Source of the DNA: Actinomadura graeca
GTDB lineage: Bacteria; Actinomycetota; Actinomycetes; Streptosporangiales; Streptosporangiaceae
Assembly (NCBI RefSeq): GCF_019175365.1
Contig: NZ_CP059572.1
Location: 1,674,001 to 1,738,000, forward strand
DNA: 64,000 nt
Direction of reading: 5' to 3'
Shown here: positions 18,381-27,258 of the stretch, in pieces
Layout: each line of letters starts with the position of its first letter
Numbering within the stretch: position 1 is the stretch's first letter
Position numbers and translations under genes: made by a program
Notes under the pieces: model-generated
What the model was told of the DNA's origin: nothing
What the model saw: the letters and a program-made list of their open reading frames with translations, nothing else
Databases searched by the model: none

Positions 18381-20819
18381 TCAGGGGAGGCGGCGCGGCC
18401 CGAGCTCCGGCCTGGGCCCGGGTGGACGCTCCAGGCGCAGCGACGCCCCGCCGACCGCGACACCGGACGCGTCCGCCATGACCGGGTCCAGTTCCAGGCG
18501 CGCCACCTCGGGCAGGTCGTAGCCGAGACGTGACACGCGGAGGAGCAGCTCCTCCAGCGCGGCGACGTCCACCGGCTCGGCGCCGCGGTGCCCGAGCAGG
18601 AGCGGGGCCGTCCGGACGGCGCGGACCAGCTCCGCGGCCTCGGCGTCCGCGAGCGGCCCCAGCCGGTAGGCGCGATCGTCCAGGAGCGCGGCGGTCTCGT
18701 CGGCCAGCCCGAAGGAGACGACCGCGCCGAACGAGGGGTCCTCCATGGTGACGATGCGGGTCGGCACTCCCCCGCCGTCCCGGAGGCCGATGCCGTAGCA
18801 GCCGAGGAGCTCGGACGCCTGCTCCGGTGTCGCCCGCACCGGATCCCCCGAATCGAGCCAGCCCTCGACGAGTGCCCGCGCGCGCTCGCGGTCGGCGTCG
18901 GCGAACTCCGGCATGTGACCGGCCGGGCGCCGCCGCCACCGCGCGTACCCGATGACGTACGCCAGCGCCCGGACGGCGTCCTCGGGCGCCGGGTACGACG
19001 GGATCGACCCCTCGGCGGCCGCGCCGTCCGGCCCGGGGACGCGCAAATCCGCGGGCATGCCTTCCAAACCCAGATAGGTCGCGACGATCGGCTTCGTGCT
19101 CTCCTCGGCCAGCCGCAGGATCCGCTCCGGGACGCGCAGGTCGTAGCCGCCGATCGTCGGAGGCGTGAACAGCGCGACCACCGCGTCGACGGTGTCGTCG
19201 CCCAAGGCCCCCGCGAGGGCGGCCTCGTACTCGTCGGCGCCCGCGCGCGGCCCGAGGTCGAGCCGCGGCCTGACCTCCAGGCCGAGCGCCAGCGCCGCGT
19301 CCTGCGCGAGGAGGCCCAGCGAGTCGGAGTTGTCGATGATCGCGATCCGGTCGCCGGCGGGAAGCGGCTGGTACGCCAGCAGCTGCGCCACGTCGAACAG
19401 CTCCGACAGGTCCTCGACACGGATCACCCCGGCCTGCGCGAAGAGCGCGCTGACCGCGTGGTCCGGCAGGGTCAGCGCGCGCGCCGCGTGCCCGATCGGG
19501 ACGCCCTGCGTGCCGCGCCCGCTCTTGACCGCCACGATCGGCTTGCGGCGCCCGAGCCGGCGCGCGAGCCGCGCGAACTTCCGCGGGTTGCCCAGCGACT
19601 CCAGATACAGCAGGACGGCCTTGGTCGCCGGGTCCTCTTCCCAGTACTGCATCAGGTCGTTGCCGGACACGTCGGCGCGGTTCCCGGCGGAGACGAACGT
19701 GGACAGCCCGAGGCCGCGTCCCGCCGTCCGCTGGAGGATCGCGATACCGAGCGCCCCCGATTGGGAGAAGAAACCCACCGGGCCACGCCCGGGCAGGGTC
19801 GGAGCCAGCGTCGCGTTCAGCCGCACCTCCGGGTCGGTGTTGGCGATGCCCAGGCAGTTGGGGCCGACGACACGCATCCCGTAGGCGCGGGCGAGACGGA
19901 CCAGCTCCTCCTGGGACGCCCGTCCCTCCGGGCCCGTCTCCCCGAATCCGGACGACACCACGACCAGCCCGTGCACGCCCTTGCCCGCGCACTGCTCCAC
20001 CACGTCGTGCACGGCGTCCGCCCGGACGGCGACGACCGCGAGGTCCACCCCGTCCGGGATCTCCAGGACCGACGCGTACGCGCGGACCCCCGCGACGGCC
20101 ACGGCGGTCGGATGCACCGGGTACACGGGGCCGGTGAAGTCCCCGCCGAGCAGGTTCCGCAGGACGGTCTGCCCGACGCTGTGCTCGGCCCGGCTCGCGC
20201 CGATCACCGCCACCGAGCGGGGGAACAGAAGCCGCTGGATCGACCGCGACTCGGCCCGGTGCTCGCGCGCCGCCATGACCTCCAGCGAGGTCTCGGTGGG
20301 CTCCAGCTCCAGGACCAGCTCGATGACGCCCTCCTCGAACCGCTGCCCGACCTGGTAGCCCGCCTCCCGGAACACCCGCGTCATCCTCCGGTTGTCCGGC
20401 AGGACGCTCGCGACGAACCGGCGCACGCCCCGCTCCCGCGCCGCCGCGGCGATGTGCTCCAGGAGCACCGCGCCGAGCCCCCGCCCCTGGTGCGCGTCCT
20501 CGACCAGGAACGCGACCTCGGCCGTCTCCGGGCGGTCGGTGAGGCGGTCGTACCGGACGACCGCCACCATCTCCTCGCCGATCGTGGCGATCAGCGCGAC
20601 GCGCCGGTCGTGGTCGACGGACGTGAAGTGCTCGATCTCACGGTCGGTGAGCCGCGGGCGCGGCGAGAAGAACCGGTAGTAGATCGACTCCGGCGACAGC
20701 CGCGCGTAGAACACGCGCAGGAGCTCGGCGTCGGCGGTCCGGATGGGCCGCAGATGGGCCGTCCCGCCGTCGCTGAGGACGACGTCGGCCTCCCACTGAT
20801 CCGGGTAACGCTCGGTCAC
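18381..20819 (-). CDS. GNAT acetyltransferase fused to ADP-forming acyl-CoA synthetase-like domains (Pat type)
   Basis: An 812-aa fusion. Residues about 1-180 form a GNAT acetyltransferase (HQGRGLGAVLLEHIAAAARERG is the acetyl-CoA loop). Next come a CoA-binding Rossmann domain (SVAVIGASRAEHSVGQ), succinyl-CoA-ligase-like domains (GFFSQSGALG) and a C-terminal ATP-grasp part. This architecture, GNAT first, matches the Streptomyces protein acetyltransferases that modify acyl-CoA synthetases. GTG 20819 is chosen because the longer frame to 20936 is unlike the family. Lysine acetylation of AMP-forming acyl-CoA synthetases is the likely role; activity of the ligase part is unknown. Confidence 0.88.
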   Translation of the reverse strand: MTERYPDQWEADVVLSDGGTAHLRPIRTADAELLRVFYARLSPESIYYRFFSPRPRLTDREIEHFTSVDHDRRVALIATIGEEMVAVVRYDRLTDRPETAEVAFLVEDAHQGRGLGAVLLEHIAAAARERGVRRFVASVLPDNRRMTRVFREAGYQVGQRFEEGVIELVLELEPTETSLEVMAAREHRAESRSIQRLLFPRSVAVIGASRAEHSVGQTVLRNLLGGDFTGPVYPVHPTAVAVAGVRAYASVLEIPDGVDLAVVAVRADAVHDVVEQCAGKGVHGLVVVSSGFGETGPEGRASQEELVRLARAYGMRVVGPNCLGIANTDPEVRLNATLAPTLPGRGPVGFFSQSGALGIAILQRTAGRGLGLSTFVSAGNRADVSGNDLMQYWEEDPATKAVLLYLESLGNPRKFARLARRLGRRKPIVAVKSGRGTQGVPIGHAARALTLPDHAVSALFAQAGVIRVEDLSELFDVAQLLAYQPLPAGDRIAIIDNSDSLGLLAQDAALALGLEVRPRLDLGPRAGADEYEAALAGALGDDTVDAVVALFTPPTIGGYDLRVPERILRLAEESTKPIVATYLGLEGMPADLRVPGPDGAAAEGSIPSYPAPEDAVRALAYVIGYARWRRRPAGHMPEFADADRERARALVEGWLDSGDPVRATPEQASELLGCYGIGLRDGGGVPTRIVTMEDPSFGAVVSFGLADETAALLDDRAYRLGPLADAEAAELVRAVRTAPLLLGHRGAEPVDVAALEELLLRVSRLGYDLPEVARLELDPVMADASGVAVGGASLRLERPPGPRPELGPRRLP

Positions 20820-20986
20820 GGATCCGAGCGTAAGGCACGCCGTCCCAGGTCGCCGCGCCGGGAAATTCGAGGCTTCCTTGGTTTCGCTGCGCGTTCGAGA
20901 CCTAATCGGGGGGCAAGAGCTGTTACGGTCGAGCACACGCCCTGAATGCCGCTCGCGCGGGCCGTGTTGATCGAGGTGATGACTCC

Positions 20987-21913
20987 ATGACGCGCGTGGT
21001 CGTGGTCGGCGATCTGATGACAGACACCGTGGCGCGTGCCGCGTTCCCCCTGGCCAAAGGCAGTGACACGCCCGCGGCCGTGACGATCCACGGGGGCGGC
21101 TCGGGCGCCAACGTGGCCTCGTGGCTCGCCCTGGAGGGGATCGAGGTGGCCTTCGTCGGCCGCCGCGGCTCCGACATCGCCGGCCGGAACCGGGACATGG
21201 AGCTGATGGGGTACGGCGTCGACGCCCGCCTCGTCATGGACCAGGAACGTCCCACCGGCACGTGTGTGGTCATGGTCACCCACAAGGGCGACCGCACCAT
21301 GCTCTCTGACCCCGGCGCCAACGCCGCCCTCCTACCCGAGGACATCGAGCGCTGCAAGGACCTGTTCGTCCAGAGCACGCACCTGCACCTGTCCGGTTAC
21401 TCGCTGATCAACGAGGGCTCGCGGAAGGCCGCCACCCACACCCTCGACCTCGCCCGCAAGGCGCAGATGTCGATCTCGGTGGACGGCGGCTCGTCCTCAC
21501 CCCTCAAGCGGATGGGCGCCGAGCCGTTCCTGGAGTGGACGCAGGGCGCCCGGCTGCTGGTCGTCAACGCCTCCGAGGCCGAGATCCTCACCGGCCGCGA
21601 CAACCCCGACCAGGCCGCCAAGGTGCTCACCGCCTGGTACCCGCAGGTCGTGGTGAAGGTCGGCGCCGACGGCGCCCTCTGGTACACCAACGGCAGGCCC
21701 GAGCCGGTCACCGTCGCCGCCGAGCCCATCGAGAAGATCGTCGACGGCACCGGCGCGGGCGACGCCTTCATCGCCGGGTTCCTGCCCCCGTGGCTGGACG
21801 GCAAGCAGCCCGCCGACGCGCTCACCGCCGGATGCCGCCTCGCCGCCACGGCCATGCAGCACCTCGGCGCCCGCCCGTCCCTGGACGTGGTCGACAACCA
21901 GATCAAGAACTGA
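20987..21913 (+). CDS. PfkB-family carbohydrate kinase
   Basis: A 308-aa sugar or nucleoside kinase of the ribokinase/PfkB family. The N-terminal signature is seen at HGGGSGANVASWLALEG and the C-terminal one at DGTGAGDAFIAGF, with catalytic base D259. The lid block GRRGSDIAGR and the VKVGADGALW strand are also typical. It phosphorylates a sugar or nucleoside with ATP; the substrate cannot be read from sequence. The gene stands alone, divergent from the acetyltransferase and convergent, 7 bp apart, with the LysR-type gene. Confidence 0.93.
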   Translation: MTRVVVVGDLMTDTVARAAFPLAKGSDTPAAVTIHGGGSGANVASWLALEGIEVAFVGRRGSDIAGRNRDMELMGYGVDARLVMDQERPTGTCVVMVTHKGDRTMLSDPGANAALLPEDIERCKDLFVQSTHLHLSGYSLINEGSRKAATHTLDLARKAQMSISVDGGSSSPLKRMGAEPFLEWTQGARLLVVNASEAEILTGRDNPDQAAKVLTAWYPQVVVKVGADGALWYTNGRPEPVTVAAEPIEKIVDGTGAGDAFIAGFLPPWLDGKQPADALTAGCRLAATAMQHLGARPSLDVVDNQIKN

Positions 21914-21920
21914 CCGGGGG

Positions 21921-22958
21921 TCAGGCCAGCGGCGTGTAGGTGCGGACGTCCTCGCGCACCGCCGCCCACAGCCGGTTCAGCGGGTGCCCGGCGTCGTAGC
22001 GCTCCAGGTCGTCGCGGCGGACGAACGCGCCCGTCATCAGCTCGGCCCGGGGCTCCAGGTCGTCGTCCAGCGTGATCGCGCGCAGCGGCACGCCGTCGGG
22101 ATCGTCCCGCCCGGCCATGCCGCGGCCGATCGAGCCCGTCACGATCATGCAGCCGCGGACGAACCCGGACCTCAGCAGCGACAGGCCGTAGTGGACGTCG
22201 TCGATGTCGGCGACCACGTTCAGCCGGTCCCGGAAGCCCGCCCCGTACCAGGTCGCGAGCAGATCGGCGACCAGGCCCGCGGGCGGCACCACCAGCGGCA
22301 CGCCGGCGAGCGCGCTCGTGCGCACCGGCGCGTCCGGCAGCTCCGCCTCCGGCAGGTTCGTCAGCAGCAGCGCCTGGCCGCGCGCGTACTCGACGATCTC
22401 GTAGTCCCTGAGCCGCAGGTCACCCTCCGGCGTGCTGACGATGCTGCCGCAGATCAGGTCGACCTGCTTGGTCTCCAGCCGCGTCCACAGGTCCTTGGTG
22501 CGGACGTGCGCGACCTTGAACTCCACCTCGCGCTGCCGGAACTCCTCCGACACCCGCTGCCACGCCCGCGACACGATCGGCAGCGTGAACTCCGTCGTGC
22601 CGACCGTGAGCATCCGCCCGAGCCGCCGGCGGCTCCAGTGGATGGACTCCAGCCAGCTCGCGAACGTCGTGCGCGCCAGCTCCACCGAGGTCTCCCCGGT
22701 GGGCGTGAACAGGAAGTCCTTCCCCCGCCCCTGCCGGACGGTCAGCACCTCCCCGCACAGCGCCTGGCTGCTGCGGTTGAGGGTGTCCAACTGCTTCTGG
22801 ACGCTCGACTGCTCACGCCCGAGCACGCGGGCCGCCCGCAGCGCCGAACCCGTCTCGTACACCACGAGCAGCGTCCGCAGCTGGTCGAACGTGCTGTCGA
22901 GCAGCGCGGGCGGGCAGGTCAGCAACTCGTCGAGTGACGGGGACACGGGGAGGGACAT
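21921..22958 (-). CDS. LysR-family transcriptional regulator
   Basis: A 345-aa regulator. An N-terminal winged helix (residues about 22-85: FDQLRTLLVVYETGSALRAA, then REQSSVQKQLDTLN) precedes a LysR-type substrate-binding region. ATG 22958 is preferred, with GGGAG upstream; a start at 23012 would fall inside a strong inverted repeat. It is divergent from the small gene at 23114 across an AT-rich gap, the usual layout for a LysR-type regulator and its target. Ligand unknown. Confidence 0.85.
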   Translation of the reverse strand: MSLPVSPSLDELLTCPPALLDSTFDQLRTLLVVYETGSALRAARVLGREQSSVQKQLDTLNRSSQALCGEVLTVRQGRGKDFLFTPTGETSVELARTTFASWLESIHWSRRRLGRMLTVGTTEFTLPIVSRAWQRVSEEFRQREVEFKVAHVRTKDLWTRLETKQVDLICGSIVSTPEGDLRLRDYEIVEYARGQALLLTNLPEAELPDAPVRTSALAGVPLVVPPAGLVADLLATWYGAGFRDRLNVVADIDDVHYGLSLLRSGFVRGCMIVTGSIGRGMAGRDDPDGVPLRAITLDDDLEPRAELMTGAFVRRDDLERYDAGHPLNRLWAAVREDVRTYTPLA

Positions 22959-22995
22959 TACTACCGGCTCCCGAAATGGCCGAGCGGTCATCCCG

Positions 22996-23019
22996 GCGGG
23001 AAATGATGACATTTCCCGC
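22996..23019. promoter_or_regulatory. Perfect inverted repeat in LysR/small-gene intergenic region
   Basis: GCGGGAAATG and CATTTCCCGC form 10-bp perfect arms around ATGA. The repeat lies 37 bp upstream of the regulator's start and 94 bp upstream of the divergent small gene, in the only clearly AT-rich stretch nearby. This is where an autoregulatory operator would be. That the LysR-type protein binds it is inference. Confidence 0.55.
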
Positions 23020-23113
23020 TGAACTTATCTCAAGATGTTCTTCAAAACAACTGGACAGACTTTTCTGACCTCTAGAACACTTTCAACCCGTCCCCGACCG
23101 AGGAAGTGCGCTT

Positions 23114-23245
23114 GTGAGCTCGCCCGACCCCGTCCGCCCCGTCCCGCCCCCGGACGTGCCCGCGAAGATCGTCGCGTCCGTGCCCACCACGCTCAGGGTC
23201 GAGCCCGCGGACAAGCTCGTCTACCCGGCGAAGGCGGGCACCTGA
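23114..23245 (+). CDS. 43-aa small protein divergent from LysR-type regulator
   Basis: A short gene with strong support: AGGAAG seven bases before GTG 23114, a divergent regulator, and a strong double hairpin just after the stop. The product begins VSSPDPVRPVPPPDVPAK, proline-rich, then a mixed stretch with VASVPTTLRVEPADKLVYPA and ends KAGT. It has no Cys, membrane segment or signal, so it is not an obvious bacteriocin or transporter. I do not recognise it. It could be a peptide precursor, a small regulator or a leader; nothing in the sequence chooses between these. Confidence 0.6.
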   Translation: MSSPDPVRPVPPPDVPAKIVASVPTTLRVEPADKLVYPAKAGT

Positions 23246-23256
23246 GACTCCCGGTC

Positions 23257-23330
23257 CGCCGCGGCTCTTCTCCGCCGCGGCGCCCGGGCCGATCGCCGGC
23301 CCGTGCGCGGGGCCGCGCGCACGGGCCGGC
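23257..23330. terminator. Two GC-rich hairpins after the small gene
   Basis: The first hairpin pairs 23257-23264 with 23275-23282 (8 bp). The second pairs 23295-23309 with 23316-23330, a perfect 15-bp stem with a 6-base loop. Together they begin 12 bases after the stop of the small gene and should end its transcript. Confidence 0.75.
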
Positions 23331-23597
23331 CACATCACCCGCCCGCGCCGACAGGGGCGCGCGGGCGGGGCGGCCCCGGACCATGCCCGCCGCGATCCCG
23401 GCTCTGGGACCCGGCGGGCGGTCATCACCTGATCGGGCTTGTGCGGGCGCGCTTCATCCGCCCCGTGGGAGCGGCCTCCGCCCTTACCCCACCGGACGGC
23501 CGGCGCACTCGCACAACGCCTGAGCACCTTTGCCGCAGGACGCGATGGGCCCGCCGGCCTTTCGGCCCCCCGGGCCGGGCCGTGGCCCTCCGCCGGG
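23331..23597. other. Intergenic stretch, no gene seen
   Basis: Together with the hairpins before it this makes about 350 bp without a supported gene. It contains another imperfect GC-rich inverted repeat near 23338-23370 and frames that stay open only because of base composition. No promoter, RNA gene or ribosome binding site stood out. Confidence 0.5.
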
Positions 23598-23999
23598 CTA
23601 GGGGGTGGGAACGGGCGCGCTGCGCGGCGCATGCGGGCGCTCACCGTCCTCCGGCAGGGAGCCGTCACCGGACGTCCCTGCGCCGCCCTGGGAGCCTTGC
23701 ACCTTGGCGCCGGACGACGACCGCGGCCGGTAGGCGCCCTCGTCCCCGGGAGACGGCGCCGACGATCCGGTGACCGCCGGGGGGCGCGGCACGGCGGGCG
23801 GCACGTCGCTCCCGGACGCCGGCGGCAGGGTGCGCAGCAGCACCGCCGACGCGACGACGGGGAGGGCGACCGCGAACAGGGTCGTCGCCGAGCGGCGCCC
23901 GCGCCGTGCGGAACCACCGCGGGAACGTCCTTCGCACGCCGCGGAACCCGGCGGCGGCGCGGCCGCGTCGCGCGGATCCGGAGCCGGTCCGTAGTCCAT
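23598..23999 (-). CDS. Hypothetical single-pass membrane protein
   Basis: A 133-aa protein with a Pro/Asp/Arg-rich N-terminal tail, one hydrophobic segment (TLFAVALPVVASAVLLRTL, about residues 38-57) and a disordered Pro/Ser/Gly-rich C-terminal tail. Arg residues just before the segment predict an N-in topology with the tail outside. ATG 23999 has a GGGGG-type site; an in-frame start at 24020 is also possible. It is divergent from the CHAT gene at 24374. No family is recognised. Confidence 0.6.
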   Translation of the reverse strand: MDYGPAPDPRDAAAPPPGSAACEGRSRGGSARRGRRSATTLFAVALPVVASAVLLRTLPPASGSDVPPAVPRPPAVTGSSAPSPGDEGAYRPRSSSGAKVQGSQGGAGTSGDGSLPEDGERPHAPRSAPVPTP

Positions 24000-24373
24000 C
24001 GTGAAACCCCCAGAGATCACCTATGGCGCACGACCGGTGACTTCGAGTCCATTTTCGATGTGTCCCCCACACCGCACCTGGCCGTGTCCGCGAATCCTTA
24101 GCCCGGGTGTGCCGGGCGGCGCGCTACAACGGAACCCCTCGCGACTTTACCTCAGGGAGGATAAGGAATTGATCGGCGGGGTGGTCCGACCAATGTTCGG
24201 GTTATGGCGCGAAACCGCCGTCACCCGGTCAGAGCCCGAATGCCGGCTTTTGTTCGCCCTCCCGCCTGGCCGAAGTCGGCCGGTCCGTCTGCGCGCTCTT
24301 CCAGCGCCGCGGGCCGGGTGGGCCGATGATGTCCGTCAGCGCCGGGAGCGGCGGAGGCGGATGGGGGGCGTAC
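24000..24373. other. Intergenic region before the CHAT-NACHT operon
   Basis: About 370 bp between divergent genes, less GC-rich than its surroundings around 24130-24200. It should hold the promoters for both. A well-formed AGGGAGGATAAGG lies just before a TTG at 24169, whose frame runs 79 codons into the CHAT gene; I do not call it a gene. No inverted repeat stood out. Confidence 0.4.
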
Positions 24374-25033
24374 ATGGCGGTGACCGGACCGGGTGCCCGG
24401 CGGCCTGACGGGCTGCGGGTGTTGTACCTGACGGCCTCCCCGCGCGGTGATCTCCGCGTGGACGAGGAGGTCCGCCGCGTCCAGAAGGCCGTGCGCGCCG
24501 CGGTGCACCGGGACGCGGTGCACATCGAGCATCAGCCCGCGGCGACCCTGGACGATCTGCTGGACGGCCTGACCCGGGTCGTGCCGGACGTCGTCGCCTT
24601 CTCCGGCCACGCCGACGAGCACTCCCTGGGGCTGGACAGCGGCGCCGACACCCCGAACCCCGGGCACAGGCTGCCGGTGCGGGTGTTCGTCCAGGCGATG
24701 GGCGCGGTCGACAGGCCGCCGAGCCTGGTGGTGCTCAACGCCTGCAGGTCCGAGGCGCATCTGGCCGAGCTGGTCCGGGTGGTGCCGCTGGCGGTGGGGA
24801 TGCGCGGCGGCATCGGCGACGAGGCCGCGATCGGCTTCGCCGCCCGCTTCTACGCGGCGCTGACCGACGGGCAGTCGGTGCAGGCCGCCTACCGGCTCGC
24901 CCGGCTGCAACTGGAGGGCTCGGGCATGCCCGAAGCGGACCTGCCGGTCCTCGCCCGAGGCGCGGGCGCCGACCCCGCGGCCACCACACTGGTCCCGCCG
25001 CACCCTTCGAAGCCGGATCCGGCCTTGGCCTGA
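24374..25033 (+). CDS. CHAT-domain cysteine protease (stand-alone)
   Basis: A 219-aa protein that is nearly all CHAT domain. It opens with LRVLYLTASPRGD, the usual first strand; H79 lies in VVAFSGHADE and C124 in VVLNACRSE, followed by GMRGGIGDEAAIGFAARFY and the LTDGQSVQAAY helix. The dyad is intact, so it is probably an active caspase-like protease. ATG 24374 follows GGGGGGC; ATG 24326 would add a Gly-rich extension. The next frame, a NACHT NTPase, begins at its stop codon, so this is most likely the effector that the NTPase controls. Confidence 0.86.
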   Translation: MAVTGPGARRPDGLRVLYLTASPRGDLRVDEEVRRVQKAVRAAVHRDAVHIEHQPAATLDDLLDGLTRVVPDVVAFSGHADEHSLGLDSGADTPNPGHRLPVRVFVQAMGAVDRPPSLVVLNACRSEAHLAELVRVVPLAVGMRGGIGDEAAIGFAARFYAALTDGQSVQAAYRLARLQLEGSGMPEADLPVLARGAGADPAATTLVPPHPSKPDPALA

Positions 25034-25043
25034 CCGGATCCGG
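25013..25043. repeat. Palindromic direct repeat at the CHAT-NACHT junction
   Basis: The self-complementary CCGGATCCGG occurs at 25013-25022 and 25034-25043, either side of the CHAT stop codon (25031-25033). The two copies can pair with each other around an 11-base loop that contains the stop and the presumed CTG start. This could affect coupling or frameshifting, or may be a trace of a local duplication. Confidence 0.6.
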
Positions 25044-27198
25044 CGTCCACCAGGCCGCTTCGCCGCCGGCTTCGTCCGCCGACGTCCAGCGCACGCGCCT
25101 GGACGGCTACCTGGCGGCAGCGCACCGCGCCGCCGGGCACCACCCGTACGAGGACATCGACAGCGACGGCGCCCCTCCGCTCGACAAGGTCTACCTGCCC
25201 CAGCGGGTTGCCCTCCAGCAGGGTCCCGGCGAGGGTGAACCCGGTTCGTCCGCTGCTCGGCAGCTCTACGCACCCGACATCCTGTCGAGCGGGCAGAACT
25301 GTGTCGTCCTGGCCGGTGCGGGCGGAGGAAAGTCCAGCCTTCTGGGAGATCATCTGGCGCACAGCATCGGACGGTGGGTCGCCGGTGAGGGCGACGCCAC
25401 GGTCCCGGTGCTGGTCCCCGCCCGTTTCCTGGTCGGGCAGCCGTCGCTCACCGACGCCATCGCCGCCGCGGTGGCGAGCGAGCTGACTCCCGTCACAAGG
25501 CTCGACCCGGACCTGTTCGCCCTCCCGCCGACGGACGGCGCCCGGTGGCTGGTCCTCGTGGACGGCGTGGACGAGGTGCCCGACATCTCAGCACGAAGGC
25601 GGGTCCTCCGGACCATCGCCGGGTTCATGCGGGACGGCGATGCCGACCACTACCGTTTCGTCGTCGCGACCCGGCACCCGGCCGCCGGTGAGCTCGACGT
25701 CTTCGGCTCCGCCGTTCCGCGCTACACGTTGCTGCCGTTCAATGACGAGGAGATCACGGAGCTCGCGGCGGGCTGGTTCGGGGTACCGGACGCCGACGAC
25801 ACCGCCGCGCGATTCACCGGCCTGCTGCGCCGGACCGGCTATATCGACCTGGCCCGGGTACCGCTTATCGCCGTGATGCTGTGCCTTCTCTATCAGGCCC
25901 ACGGCGAACTGCCGCGGGGTAGGCGAAGCGATGTCTACGAGGAATTCATCAGGCATCTCCGCACCCGCGCGACGGAACGTTACGACACCACCGAGCAGGC
26001 CGAGGAAGCCCTGAAACGCTGGGGCGGGACGACGGTCGAGCGCGGACGGCGGACGATGGACCACCTGCCCTCCCTCATCGAGCGATTCGCCGCCCAACGC
26101 CGCGAAGGCGAGACCTCCCTGTCGCCCGTGGATTTCCTGGCGGGCCAACCCGAGGCGGAATGCCCCTCGGAAGACCTCGAACTGCGGGACCACGCGTGGA
26201 GGCGATTCCTGGAGGAGGCGTTGCTGCGCAGCGGACTGCTGACCAGGCGCCCGGGCGGTCTGGAATTCCCCCACTGGACCGTCCTCGAATATCTGGCGGC
26301 CCGCCACCGCACCCGCGACGCGGAGGCGTGCTCGGCGGAACTGCGCCGGCTCATCGACCGCCGCTGGACCAAAGCTCCCGGCGTGTTCTTCCGCCACCGG
26401 ACCTGGAGCATGTCCCGCCACGCGACCGATCCGCTCATCGCCCTGTGGCGGGGGATCCCGGCGCCGATCGACCGGACCGACATGTCGTACGCGGGGTTCG
26501 TGCTCGACGCCGCGAGGAGGCGGGACCCCGAGGGCACCGACCGGAGACTCCTGGAGGTCGCCCAGCGCGGCGGCGTCGAAGGCGGCACGTTCGTGGCCCT
26601 CCAGGCCCGGTCCGGCACAGCCGTCCCCGACGAGATCTCGACGGCCGCCCTCTCCACCCTGGTCGCCGTGGCGACAAGCCCACCGACCAGGGCCGTCACC
26701 GGATGCGAGCGCGTGCTCGCGGCCGACACCCTCCTCAGGATCGACGACGAACGCGGCGTCACGGCACTGGAGGACATCGCAAAGGACCCGGACATCATCG
26801 ACGTCGTCGATCCGTGGAATCTGCGCTCACACCACCTCCAGTCACTTCTGTTCGCCCTGATCCCCCTGATCCTGTACTGGCCTCAATTGGCCGTCCTCTC
26901 ACTCCCCTTGATATTTTTCGGCCCTTTCGACCACGTGCGGGCGCGCTCGATAAGCCGAAGAGAGACCATCGCGGCGCTCGGCGCACTGTTCCGCAACCCC
27001 GTTTTCCGCAGTGAAGCACGCGTTCAGGCGGCCAGGGCGCTCTCCGCCTTCGGCGACCGGCGCGGCTACCGCTCCATGGCGAGCTCCCTGGCGAAACTCG
27101 CCGAGGACTCCACACTGGACGCCGTGGGCCGCGCGCGCCTGCTGAAGGAATCGTCCGAACTCGAACAAGAATCCCTTGCGCCGCACCGGCACCGCTGA
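25030..27198 (+). CDS. NACHT-family NTPase with C-terminal membrane segment
   Basis: A 722-aa STAND-class NTPase, read from CTG 25030. A short N-terminal block (LDGYLAAAHRAAGHHPY, then PPLDKVYLPQRV) precedes the P-loop GAGGGKSS (96-103) and a Walker B of NACHT type, WLVLVDGVDEVPD (from residue 173). A helical region and one or two hydrophobic segments (LLFALIPLILYWPQLAVLSL, about residues 607-635) follow. No ATG, GTG or TTG lies in frame before the P-loop: the first is GTG 25408, too late. The CTG overlaps the CHAT stop as CTGA, so either CTG starts the protein or a -1 frameshift fuses it to CHAT. Confidence 0.85.
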   Translation: MTGSGVHQAASPPASSADVQRTRLDGYLAAAHRAAGHHPYEDIDSDGAPPLDKVYLPQRVALQQGPGEGEPGSSAARQLYAPDILSSGQNCVVLAGAGGGKSSLLGDHLAHSIGRWVAGEGDATVPVLVPARFLVGQPSLTDAIAAAVASELTPVTRLDPDLFALPPTDGARWLVLVDGVDEVPDISARRRVLRTIAGFMRDGDADHYRFVVATRHPAAGELDVFGSAVPRYTLLPFNDEEITELAAGWFGVPDADDTAARFTGLLRRTGYIDLARVPLIAVMLCLLYQAHGELPRGRRSDVYEEFIRHLRTRATERYDTTEQAEEALKRWGGTTVERGRRTMDHLPSLIERFAAQRREGETSLSPVDFLAGQPEAECPSEDLELRDHAWRRFLEEALLRSGLLTRRPGGLEFPHWTVLEYLAARHRTRDAEACSAELRRLIDRRWTKAPGVFFRHRTWSMSRHATDPLIALWRGIPAPIDRTDMSYAGFVLDAARRRDPEGTDRRLLEVAQRGGVEGGTFVALQARSGTAVPDEISTAALSTLVAVATSPPTRAVTGCERVLAADTLLRIDDERGVTALEDIAKDPDIIDVVDPWNLRSHHLQSLLFALIPLILYWPQLAVLSLPLIFFGPFDHVRARSISRRETIAALGALFRNPVFRSEARVQAARALSAFGDRRGYRSMASSLAKLAEDSTLDAVGRARLLKESSELEQESLAPHRHR

Positions 27199-27258
27199 CC
27201 GCGAACGGCCTTGTCCCCTCCCCGCGAGGTGCACATACTTTTCCTGAGGGAGGGCGCC

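Noticed and set aside
17974..19992. 672-codon Gly/Arg-rich frame on the minus strand
   Set aside because: Overlaps the Pat-type acetyltransferase in another frame and the complement of the proline-rich gene; no domain is recognisable.
24169..24408. TTG-started 79-codon frame with an excellent AGGGAGGATAAGG upstream
   Set aside because: It overlaps the CHAT start, its latter part is Arg-rich text out of frame with CHAT, and no family is recognised; left as a note in the intergenic entry.
25408..27198. NACHT gene starting at GTG 25408
   Set aside because: This would drop the P-loop GAGGGKSS, which is encoded in frame just upstream; the longer reading from 25030 is required for an NTPase.
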